This document shows positions 47,139 through 54,147 of a stretch of 57,418 nucleotides of DNA, piece after piece. How positions within the stretch are numbered: position 1 is the stretch's first letter; the number at the start of each line of letters is the position of its first letter. This DNA is from Actinomycetes bacterium (GTDB lineage Bacteria; Actinomycetota; Actinomycetes; Actinomycetales; Micrococcaceae), in contig JAFAAV010000091.1 of the NCBI GenBank assembly GCA_023426375.1, positions 1 through 57,418 of the forward strand, given 5' to 3'. A program made the translations under genes and the position numbers. A model generated the notes under the pieces. The model was not told the DNA's origin. It worked only from the letters and a program-made list of their open reading frames with translations, and did not search any database.

Positions 47139-48032
47139 TCACCACCACACGTCCACGGAATAGCCCCGCTCGGTCAGCGCGAACTCGAGTTCCGGGGCGC
47201 ACTCCATGGGCAGCCGGAGTGATCCCAAGGTGTCACGCGGGTCGAAGTACCCGGTCAACCAGGTGAACGCCGAGTGAGTGCTGCTCAACTCCTCGCAGAG
47301 CGCGACGACCCGATCCAGACGTTCCGGGGTGCTCAGCACCCAGAAGGACTCCACGTCCGTGAGCTGGAAGAGACCCACCCAGGGGTACTGCTCCCCGTTC
47401 GCCGCAGTATCGGTAGCCCCTCCGGTGGTCAGACTCGCGGGAGTGGCTTGTTCGGACGGATCGTGTTCCCCGGTGAAATCCGCTTCACCAGACGGGGCGG
47501 AGGCCCAGATCCAGCCTCCGGACGCGGCGGGCCCCAGCGCCGGTGCGAGCGGATCCAGTTCCCAACGGGGCGCGTAGACGAGCCATTCGGGGGTGCTCGG
47601 GGGAAACAGTGGGCTGCCTGCGGGGGACGGCCATTGTTCGGACCAGGTTGCCCAACTGCCTGCGTTGAGGCGGTCCCAGAAATCATGTGCCGGAAGCTGC
47701 ACCGACAACTCGGTCACGCTGGTGTGGGAACGGAGCCAGGCCGAGGGTGCGTCAAGGATGGGATCCTGCAGGGACTCGTCGGTGTACGGCCGGGCAGCGA
47801 TGTCCGTGTGGACTGCCGGTGAGACGTGTGGATCGACTCCGGCGGCGGCGAGCAATTTCTGGGCGGCCGTGACCAGCCGGTCGGTTCCCAAGAGTTGTGT
47901 GGAGGCACTGCCGTGGAACACATACACGCGCTCATAGGGCGCTGGTTGTGAGCCAAGCACGGAGATCACCTCGAACGGGTGGAAAGGGCGGGTGGGCGGA
48001 GCGCCTCCGCATGCGGTCTGCGGGGTGTTCAA
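47139..48032 (-). CDS. Hypothetical protein, 297 residues
   Basis: No family is recognised. The protein is rich in Trp, Pro and Ser, has no signal peptide or membrane span, and contains patches such as WATWSEQWPSPAGSPLFPP and GGWIWASAP that suggest a compact domain. A TTG start at 48032 has GGTGGGA upstream; no ATG or GTG near it fits better. Codon use looks like that of its neighbours. A strong minus-strand hairpin with a U-tract lies about 60 bases upstream, so the gene may be read from a controlled leader. Confidence 0.6.
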   Translation of the reverse strand: MNTPQTACGGAPPTRPFHPFEVISVLGSQPAPYERVYVFHGSASTQLLGTDRLVTAAQKLLAAAGVDPHVSPAVHTDIAARPYTDESLQDPILDAPSAWLRSHTSVTELSVQLPAHDFWDRLNAGSWATWSEQWPSPAGSPLFPPSTPEWLVYAPRWELDPLAPALGPAASGGWIWASAPSGEADFTGEHDPSEQATPASLTTGGATDTAANGEQYPWVGLFQLTDVESFWVLSTPERLDRVVALCEELSSTHSAFTWLTGYFDPRDTLGSLRLPMECAPELEFALTERGYSVDVWW

Positions 48033-48084
48033 GAATCATCCCACCACAACTCACTGACACGCATAGGCCGCCGGGAACCCCCAC

Positions 48085-48300
48085 CAAAAGGTGTCGGCCG
48101 GTGAATACGGGGGATATTCACCGGCCGACTCCCGCGCTCGGTGTACGCCTCGAGCGGGATCAGTCCGAGTGCAAAAAGTTTCGACTAGTTGGGGGAACCA
48201 TCAAAACTCGCGAGAGTTTTAGATCTGCTGCACTCGGGTATTCGAATCGGGAGGGATTCGGGGGAACTGTCTCCCGATTCGCCACCGGCATTACCGGTTG
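48085..48300 (-). ncRNA. Candidate small RNA or regulated leader with C-rich loops
   Basis: The minus strand has, in order, a plausible promoter, hairpin ACCGG/CCGGT (48284-48298), an 11-bp perfect hairpin (48243-48281) whose loop holds CCCCC, a small hairpin AAAACTC/GAGTTTT (48203-48220), an open GGTTCCCCCAAC, and a 15-bp perfect hairpin (48093-48129) whose loop is TCCCCCG, followed by ACCUUUUGG. Promoter start and U-tailed end give a transcript of about 215 bases with no good ORF. C-rich loops in paired hairpins recall the 6C RNA of actinobacteria, but each run here is five cytosines. The alternative is a leader of the gene at 47139-48032. Confidence 0.42.
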
Positions 48301-48306
48301 GTAGAA

Positions 48307-48335
48307 AATTTAGCGCATGCCAAGCAGACTCACAA
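48307..48335 (-). promoter_or_regulatory. Sigma-70-like promoter of the candidate small RNA
   Basis: On the minus strand, TTGTGA (48330-48335), exactly 17 bases, then TAAATT (48307-48312). Transcription would start near 48300. Confidence 0.5.
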
Positions 48336-48413
48336 GAGCTTTCCTCTGAAAGTTTTTCGAGTCCAACGAACGGACCGCTGAAATGGCAGATCAGAGCGGA
48401 TTTCCGGACACAA

Positions 48414-48456
48414 AGTACGGGACCCCGCGGCACGACATGCCGCGGGGTCCCGTACT
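48414..48456. terminator. Hairpin terminator of pyrophosphatase, 19-bp perfect stem
   Basis: The arms 48414-48432 and 48438-48456 are perfectly complementary around CGACA. It begins 15 bases past the pyrophosphatase stop. Confidence 0.9.
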
Positions 48457-48471
48457 GAATGGGATCGGAAC

Positions 48472-48987
48472 TCAGTTGTCCTGCTCGGCCTCTGCCGCGG
48501 AGTCGTACTGAGACTTCTCGAAGCGTTCCTGAGCTTCCACGATCAGACGCTCGGCGGTCTCCTTGCCTTCCCAGCCTTCGCCCTTGACCCACTTGTTGGG
48601 CTCCAGGTCCTTGTAACGCTCGAAGAAGTGCTGGATCTCTTTCTGCTTGAACTCATTGACGTCTTCCAGGCCCTGGATCTCGTCGTAGCGCTTGTCGGTG
48701 GACACGCACAGCACCTTGGCGTCGCCGCCGGCCTCGTCGGTCATGTTGAACACGGCGATGGGGCGGGCTTCCACGATCACGCCGGGCATGATGTCGACAT
48801 CCATGATGACCATGGCGTCCAGCGGATCGCCGTCCTCACCGAGGGTGTCCTCGAAGTATCCGTAATGGGTGGGGTACTGCATGGACGTGAACAGCACACG
48901 GTCCAGGCGGATCCGACCGGTCTCGTGGTCAATTTCGTACTTGACGCGGGATCCGCGGGGAATCTCGATGGTGACGTCCAGCTCCAT
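48472..48987 (-). CDS. ppa: Inorganic pyrophosphatase, family I
   Basis: The enzyme hydrolyses pyrophosphate to phosphate and so drives biosynthesis. The 171-residue protein has the IEIPRGSRVKYE start, the YPTHYGYFEDTLGEDGDPLDAMV metal-binding core (given here in part: GDPLDAMVIMDVD) and the KDLEPNKWVKGEGW segment, all of soluble family I. The ATG at 48987 follows GAGGAG at eight bases; the frame stays open to 49095 but without a ribosome site. It is divergent from the PBP4-type gene. Confidence 0.95.
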   Translation of the reverse strand: MELDVTIEIPRGSRVKYEIDHETGRIRLDRVLFTSMQYPTHYGYFEDTLGEDGDPLDAMVIMDVDIMPGVIVEARPIAVFNMTDEAGGDAKVLCVSTDKRYDEIQGLEDVNEFKQKEIQHFFERYKDLEPNKWVKGEGWEGKETAERLIVEAQERFEKSQYDSAAEAEQDN

Positions 48988-49146
48988 GGCAGTGCTCCTC
49001 GTATTCGAGTCTTGGTTGTATCGGGGTGCCTCACGGCTCCCTGAATTCACGTTGTGTTCCACGATAGCGGCACGGGAGGCGCGCACGGCAATCAACGACG
49101 CCGCTCGGGGCCTGGCAATCGGTTCGTTTCACTACCGCACATGCGA

Positions 49147-49158
49147 CAGAATGGCCGC
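49147..49158 (+). promoter_or_regulatory. Leaderless -10 promoter of the carboxypeptidase
   Basis: CAGAAT at 49147-49152, six bases, then ATG at 49159. A weak TTCGTT lies 18 bases upstream. Confidence 0.45.
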
Positions 49159-50604
49159 ATGAGCAAGCGCGATACCCCGCCGTCCAAGCGCCCCAAGAGC
49201 CTCCTGGGCCCCGTGGTGGCAGCGCTGCTCATCCTGGCGCTGATTCTCAGCTCCCTATGGGCGATTCCCGCCCTGGTCGCGGAGACGGACACCGACGATC
49301 CCGGTGAGCCGATGGCGGTAGTGAGCGCACCCGGCGAGGCCGGGGACCTGCCCGGGGTACTGCAGGCAGCGGCGTCGTCGTCGGAAGACCCGGCCCCGAA
49401 TGGTGACAGGCCCCAGGAGATTGTGGATGCGGAACTGGCCGAGGCACCGGGAAGCTCGAGTGTCACCGTGCTGGATACCGCATCGGGTGGGGTGCGTGCC
49501 GAACGAGCGTCAGGGGAGGCGCGGATCCCCGCGTCCAATCAGAAGACGTTGACCGCGCTGACCGTGGCCGAACACCTGGATCCGTACGCACGGTTCGCGA
49601 CCACCGTGGTGACGGGGGAGGACCCACGCCACATCACGCTGGTGGCCGGCGGGGACACACTGTTGGCGCCGGGCAAGGGTGACCCCGATGCAGTGAATGG
49701 TCACGCCGGGATCGACGACCTGGCCGAACGGACCGCCCGCGCGCTCGCGGACCGCGGTGTCCAGGGCGAGATCCAAGTGGGGCTGGACACGGAACTGTTC
49801 TCCGGACCCGCCGTGAATCCGGCCTGGGCAGAAGAAGACGTAGCGGCCGGTGAAATCACGGCCGTCGCACCCATCGCCATGTATTCGCACCGGGTCCCCG
49901 CTGCGAAAGAGCAGGATCCGGGAGCGCGAGGTGAACGCCCCGACAATGCGGCGAACGCGGTCGCCTCCGAATTCCGGGAAAGATTGCAGGCCCACGTGGG
50001 CGGGGGAACCACCGTGAGCGCCGGGGATCACCCCGCGCCGGAACAGGGTACGGAATTGGCCCGGGTGGAATCAGCACCCGTCCACGAACAAACGGCGTAC
50101 ATGCTCGAGCATTCGGACAATTCTTTGGCAGAAACTCTCGCACGCATGGCGGCCCGAGAAGCGGGGGAGCAGGGCAGCGTGGCGGGTGTGCAGCGCACCA
50201 TCCGCGCCGCGCTGGAGACCCACTCCGTAGACCTTTCGAGGGTGGATATCCAGGACGCCAGCGGCATGGCCCTGGACAACCGGGTCACCACGGGGGCGCT
50301 GGCCCAGGCCACGCGAGCCCTAATGACCGATCCCGAACTGGGCCCCTACGCTCAGGGGTTGCCACTGGGTGGTGCCACTGGAACGCTCACCGATCGTTTC
50401 GATGACCCCGATGAAGCAGCGGCCAAGGGACTCACCCGCGCGAAGACCGGCACCCTCAATTCCGTGGTGTCACTGAGCGGGTACGTGCAACAGGCCGAGG
50501 GTGAGGTACTCGTGTACTCAATCGTCTTCAACGACGTGCGCGGGCAAACCGACCCCGCCAAGGACACGGTGGACCGCCTGGTGGCCGCGCTCGCCCAAGG
50601 CTGA
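49159..50604 (+). CDS. dacB: D-alanyl-D-alanine carboxypeptidase/endopeptidase (PBP4 type, peptidase S13)
   Basis: This penicillin-binding protein trims cell-wall peptides outside the membrane. The 481-residue protein has a basic N-terminus and one membrane-spanning anchor (about residues 15-40), a low-complexity Asp/Pro/Ser linker, then the S13 domain with Ser126-Asn-Gln-Lys129, the SDN motif at about Ser319 and KTG at about 429. All three catalytic motifs are intact. It starts leaderless at 49159, divergent from ppa, and is followed by the zinc metalloprotease gene 46 bases on. Confidence 0.93.
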   Translation: MSKRDTPPSKRPKSLLGPVVAALLILALILSSLWAIPALVAETDTDDPGEPMAVVSAPGEAGDLPGVLQAAASSSEDPAPNGDRPQEIVDAELAEAPGSSSVTVLDTASGGVRAERASGEARIPASNQKTLTALTVAEHLDPYARFATTVVTGEDPRHITLVAGGDTLLAPGKGDPDAVNGHAGIDDLAERTARALADRGVQGEIQVGLDTELFSGPAVNPAWAEEDVAAGEITAVAPIAMYSHRVPAAKEQDPGARGERPDNAANAVASEFRERLQAHVGGGTTVSAGDHPAPEQGTELARVESAPVHEQTAYMLEHSDNSLAETLARMAAREAGEQGSVAGVQRTIRAALETHSVDLSRVDIQDASGMALDNRVTTGALAQATRALMTDPELGPYAQGLPLGGATGTLTDRFDDPDEAAAKGLTRAKTGTLNSVVSLSGYVQQAEGEVLVYSIVFNDVRGQTDPAKDTVDRLVAALAQG

Positions 50605-50650
50605 ACGTCAGGCAGTGTGCTTATCGGTTGTGTGTGGTTGAGTGGTGGGC

Positions 50651-51748
50651 ATGACTCAAGACTTGGCTCGACCCTCACTCGTGGACTGGGATTCGGCAGC
50701 GCAGATCGCCGCCAAGCTCACCCCGCCTGGGCCCACCCCTAAACCGCGGGAGATGAGCAAGGCCGTGGAGTCGCTGCGGTACTTCGCACATGAGTCCGTG
50801 CATCACGTGCACAACATCACGCGACTGGACGCTGCGGAGAACCTGCGGGACTCCAAGATCCTGGTGGTCGACCGCGCAGGGTGGGCCAAGGCCAACACCC
50901 AGACGTTCTCGGTGCTCATGCAGCCGATTTTCGACAGGATTCGCGAGAAGAATCCCGAGAAGTTCGACGCCGCTCTGCGTGGTTTCGCACCCACGGCCGC
51001 GGCCGCCGAGATGGGTGCGATGGTCGGTTTCCTCTCATCCAAGGTGTTGGGCCAGTACGACCCGTACGCGGGCCTGGTGTCGCCGCAAGCGGCACAATCG
51101 CACCCGGGAGGCCGCCTCATGTTCGTGGCCCCCAACGTGCTGTGGACCGAACGCGAGATCAACGTTGAACCCGACGACTTCCGATTGTGGGTGTGCTTGC
51201 ACGAACAAACCCACCGCGTGCAGTTCGCGGCCGCGCCGTGGTTGCGAGGGCACATGCTCGAGCAGATCTCCACGCTGGGTTCCTTCGATGTCTCCCCGTG
51301 GGACCGATTGAGTGCCGTGGTGGCGTCAGTGACCGGCAAGGGATCCGGTGAGCGTACCGACACGGGGTTGGGTCCCATCGGTCACTTGCTGACCGATGAG
51401 GAGAAGGTCACGATCTCGCACCTCACCGCGGTGATGTCACTGTTGGAGGGCCACGCCAACGCGGTCATGGACGCGGTGGACGAAACAATCGTGCCCACCG
51501 TGAAAACCATCCGACGCCGGTTCAACGCGCGCTCCGACAACCACGGTGCCCTGGACCGGGCGATCCGTACCCTGATGGGCATGGACGCCAAGATGCGCCA
51601 GTACAGAGACGGGCAGAAGTTCGTGGAGTACATCGTGGACCGGGCTGGAATGGATGCATTCAATACCGTGTGGACCTCGGCGGACACCCTGCCGAGCGAG
51701 GCAGAGATCCACGACCCCCAACGCTGGATGGATCGGGTCTTGGCGTGA
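50651..51748 (+). CDS. Zinc-dependent metalloprotease-like protein (actinobacterial, F420-associated family)
   Basis: The 365-residue protein belongs to the family annotated as zincin-type or F420-biosynthesis-associated proteins, found next to tilS and dacB in many actinobacteria. The HEQTH zinc motif begins at residue 184 in LWVCLHEQTHRVQF, and the conserved VSPQAAQ and LTAVMSLLEGHAN segments (a possible third ligand, Glu-Gly-His) are present. There is no signal peptide. Substrate and role are not established. The ATG at 50651 is chosen; a GTG nine bases earlier is possible. Confidence 0.85.
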   Translation: MTQDLARPSLVDWDSAAQIAAKLTPPGPTPKPREMSKAVESLRYFAHESVHHVHNITRLDAAENLRDSKILVVDRAGWAKANTQTFSVLMQPIFDRIREKNPEKFDAALRGFAPTAAAAEMGAMVGFLSSKVLGQYDPYAGLVSPQAAQSHPGGRLMFVAPNVLWTEREINVEPDDFRLWVCLHEQTHRVQFAAAPWLRGHMLEQISTLGSFDVSPWDRLSAVVASVTGKGSGERTDTGLGPIGHLLTDEEKVTISHLTAVMSLLEGHANAVMDAVDETIVPTVKTIRRRFNARSDNHGALDRAIRTLMGMDAKMRQYRDGQKFVEYIVDRAGMDAFNTVWTSADTLPSEAEIHDPQRWMDRVLA

Positions 51749-51788
51749 TGTTCCATCCTTCCGAAAGTTTCGTTTCGGCCGAGTGTGT

Positions 51789-51800
51789 CAGGATGATTCC
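51789..51800 (+). promoter_or_regulatory. Leaderless -10 promoter of the HTH gene
   Basis: CAGGAT at 51789-51794, six bases, then GTG at 51801. Confidence 0.4.
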
Positions 51801-52262
51801 GTGAGTTCGGAAAACATTGATCAGCAGATCCAGCTGTACGGCCAGCCCCTGTCCGAGCGATTCGGCAACGTAGTGGCGGCCTACAGCATCACCCAGCGAC
51901 GCCTGGCAGAGGTGTTGGGGTTGTCTGCGCCCATGCTCTCCCAGCTCATCAGTGGGCGCAGGATCAAAATCGGCAATCCCGCCGTATATGAACGTTTGGT
52001 CATGCTGGAGGACAGCGTGGGCGCCCAGGACATCGAGGCCGTATTGCGCCGTGTCGAAGCTGCCCAGCCAGTGTTGTCCACCACGCAGATCCGTACCGGG
52101 ATCAGCACCGAGACGGACGCCGTGACCGCCCTGGCCACGGTGGTGCCCTCCGGTGAACTCGAACGCGCACTGATCATGTTGGGGGAGCACACCCCCGTGT
52201 TGTCCAAGGTGCTGAGCATGGCCGAGGACATGTCCCGCCGCACGCGTGACGCCCAGGACTGA
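51801..52262 (+). CDS. Small HTH DNA-binding protein
   Basis: The 153-residue protein has an Xre-like HTH in its first third (YSITQRRLAEVLGLSAPMLSQ followed by LISGRRIKIG). The C-terminal part, with VVPSGELERALIMLGEHTPVLS, has no known family I can name. It starts leaderless at a GTG and ends three bases before tilS, so the two are probably co-transcribed. It may regulate the tilS-hpt-ftsH region, but nothing shows a target. Confidence 0.78.
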   Translation: MSSENIDQQIQLYGQPLSERFGNVVAAYSITQRRLAEVLGLSAPMLSQLISGRRIKIGNPAVYERLVMLEDSVGAQDIEAVLRRVEAAQPVLSTTQIRTGISTETDAVTALATVVPSGELERALIMLGEHTPVLSKVLSMAEDMSRRTRDAQD

Positions 52263-52265
52263 TCC

Positions 52266-53324
52266 TTGCAACGAGGTAGAACCGGACGGTTGCACCCCTG
52301 GGTTGCCCGTGCCCGCAGGGCTGTGGGTCGCTCCGTTGCGGAACTTCCCACCCTCCCCGATGAACAGCCCCCGTTGGTGCTGATCGCGTGCAGTGGTGGC
52401 CCCGATTCCCTGGCTCTGGCTGCGGCCGCCGCGCATTTCGCACGTCGCGGCACATTGCGCGTGGGGGCCGCGGTGATCGATCACCAGATGCAGCCCGGTT
52501 CCGCGCAGGTCACCGAATCCACGGTGCACGTTCTGAAGGACATGGGCCTGGATCCCGTGATCTCACGCAGGGTCACCGTGGACCGCGCCGGACACGGGCC
52601 CGAGATGGCGGCCCGTCTGGCCCGCTACGAAGCACTCAATGACATCGCGCGGCGCACCGCAGCGGACGCCGTGTTGTTGGGACACACCCGCAACGACCAG
52701 GCCGAAACGGTGTTGCTGGGGCTGGCCAGGGGCTCCGGTACCCGCTCCCTGTCCGGGATGTCACCGCAGCACACGATCGATGGTGTCCAGTACATGCGTC
52801 CCTTCCTCAACGTGACGCGCGAGGAAACCGAAGAGATCTGCCGGGCCGAAGGGCTTGACCCGTGGCACGACCCCAGTAATGCGGACACCACACTCATGCG
52901 TTCCAAGGTCCGTCACGAGGTCCTGCCGTGGCTCGAGGACCACCTGGGTCCCGGGGTGTCCAACGCCCTGGCGCGTACGGCCTCCGTGCTCGACGCGGAC
53001 GCGGACTTCTTGGACGAGCAGGCAGCGCAGTATTTCCGGCGCGCGCAACCGGCCCCCGCGGCGTCGTCAGCGGGACATCTGGAACTGGACTGCGGCGCTG
53101 TTCAAGTGGCTCCCCCGGCCATGCGACGCCGTATGCTCGCCCAGGCATGTGTCGCGGTGGGTGGGGAAACCCCCACCTTCGAGCGGCTCAGCGCACTCGA
53201 ACAATTCGCCATGGGATACGGGGCTGCCGGTCCACTGCAAATGGCGGGTAAGGTGACCGTGTGGCGACGACGCGCGGACAAGCACTGCGCCAAGGGGCGC
53301 CTGGAGTTCCACAGCACTGCATGA
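52266..53324 (+). CDS. tilS: tRNA(Ile)-lysidine synthase
   Basis: TilS attaches lysine to C34 of the AUA-reading tRNA-Ile and is essential for decoding. The 352-residue protein has the ATP-binding PP-loop SGGPDSLAL at residue 43, LGHTRNDQAETVLLGLARGSG as the second conserved segment (shown here as GHTRNDQAET), and the RPFLNVTREE stretch. Only a short C-terminal domain follows, as in other actinobacterial forms. The TTG at 52266 is used here; a TTG at 52290 is the alternative. It sits in the typical tilS-hpt-ftsH order. Confidence 0.92.
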   Translation: MQRGRTGRLHPWVARARRAVGRSVAELPTLPDEQPPLVLIACSGGPDSLALAAAAAHFARRGTLRVGAAVIDHQMQPGSAQVTESTVHVLKDMGLDPVISRRVTVDRAGHGPEMAARLARYEALNDIARRTAADAVLLGHTRNDQAETVLLGLARGSGTRSLSGMSPQHTIDGVQYMRPFLNVTREETEEICRAEGLDPWHDPSNADTTLMRSKVRHEVLPWLEDHLGPGVSNALARTASVLDADADFLDEQAAQYFRRAQPAPAASSAGHLELDCGAVQVAPPAMRRRMLAQACVAVGGETPTFERLSALEQFAMGYGAAGPLQMAGKVTVWRRRADKHCAKGRLEFHSTA

Positions 53325-53376
53325 CCCCTTCCCACAATCCCCATCACCTGTTCACGCAACACCTCAGGAGCGCAAC

Positions 53377-53928
53377 GTGAAGGCCGAGCACGTCGAGTCA
53401 GACCTGACCAACGTCCTATTCACCAAAGAAGAGATCGCCCAGAAGATCGAGGAGCTCGCCGAGCAGATCGACCGCGACTACGAAGGCCGCGACGTCCTGC
53501 TCGTGGGCGTGCTCAAGGGCGCTGTGATGGTCATGGCAGACCTCACCCGTGCGCTCAAGGGGCAGTACCCCATGGACTGGATGGCGGTTTCCTCCTATGG
53601 CTCCGGCACCAAGTCCTCCGGCGTGGTGCGGATCCTCAAGGACCTGGACACGGACCTGCACGGCAAGGATGTTCTCATCGTGGAGGACATCATCGATTCG
53701 GGCCTCACCCTGTCCTGGCTGCGCACCAACCTGGAATCCCGCGGCCCCAAGTCCGTGGAGATCTGCGCGTTGCTGCGTAAGCCGGACGCCGCCAAGACGT
53801 CCATCGACGTCAAGTACGTCGGGTGGGACATTCCCAACGAGTTCGTGGTGGGATACGGCCTGGACTTCGCCGAGCACTACCGCAACCTGGAATGCATCGG
53901 CACCTTGGCCCCGCACGTTTACGAGTAA
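53377..53928 (+). CDS. hpt: Hypoxanthine phosphoribosyltransferase
   Basis: This purine-salvage enzyme joins hypoxanthine or guanine to PRPP. The 183-residue protein has the LLVGVLKGAVMVMADL start, the SSYGSGTKSSG loop and the PRPP-binding VLIVEDIIDSGLT motif (about 99-111), followed by the purine-binding YVGWDIPNEFVVGYGLD. AGGAG precedes the GTG start at 53377. It lies 52 bases after tilS. Confidence 0.95.
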   Translation: MKAEHVESDLTNVLFTKEEIAQKIEELAEQIDRDYEGRDVLLVGVLKGAVMVMADLTRALKGQYPMDWMAVSSYGSGTKSSGVVRILKDLDTDLHGKDVLIVEDIIDSGLTLSWLRTNLESRGPKSVEICALLRKPDAAKTSIDVKYVGWDIPNEFVVGYGLDFAEHYRNLECIGTLAPHVYE

Positions 53929-53931
53929 GAA

Positions 53932-53991
53932 CTCAGGGAACAGTGGGGTCCCGCGTGTAGCGTGGGCGCGGCGCGTGCGCTCTCAGGGAAC
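53932..53991 (+). repeat. Direct repeat CTCAGGGAAC upstream of ftsH
   Basis: CTCAGGGAAC occurs at 53932-53941 and 53982-53991, exactly 50 bases apart, in the 219-base gap between hpt and ftsH. GGGAAC resembles the -35 element of extracytoplasmic-stress sigma factors, but no matching -10 is clear. A TAGATT box at 54030-54035 may be a housekeeping -10. Confidence 0.4.
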
Positions 53992-54147
53992 GACCTGACC
54001 CGGATGAGGTCCGGTGTTCCCGGAAACGATAGATTGTGCGTTACGCGCCGCGCACCCACATCAGTAGCCGGATCACACGGACCCGGATACAGCACCGTCA
54101 GTTTTGGGCGCGGCACTGCGTGTCACGTCCACGGGAGGATCATCGGC

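Noticed and set aside
48189..48458. Open frames of 89 and 135 codons in the 48.2-48.6 kb gap
   Set aside because: Both cross the perfect terminator of ppa or run into ppa itself, and neither has a ribosome site or family motif. The hairpins explain the region better.
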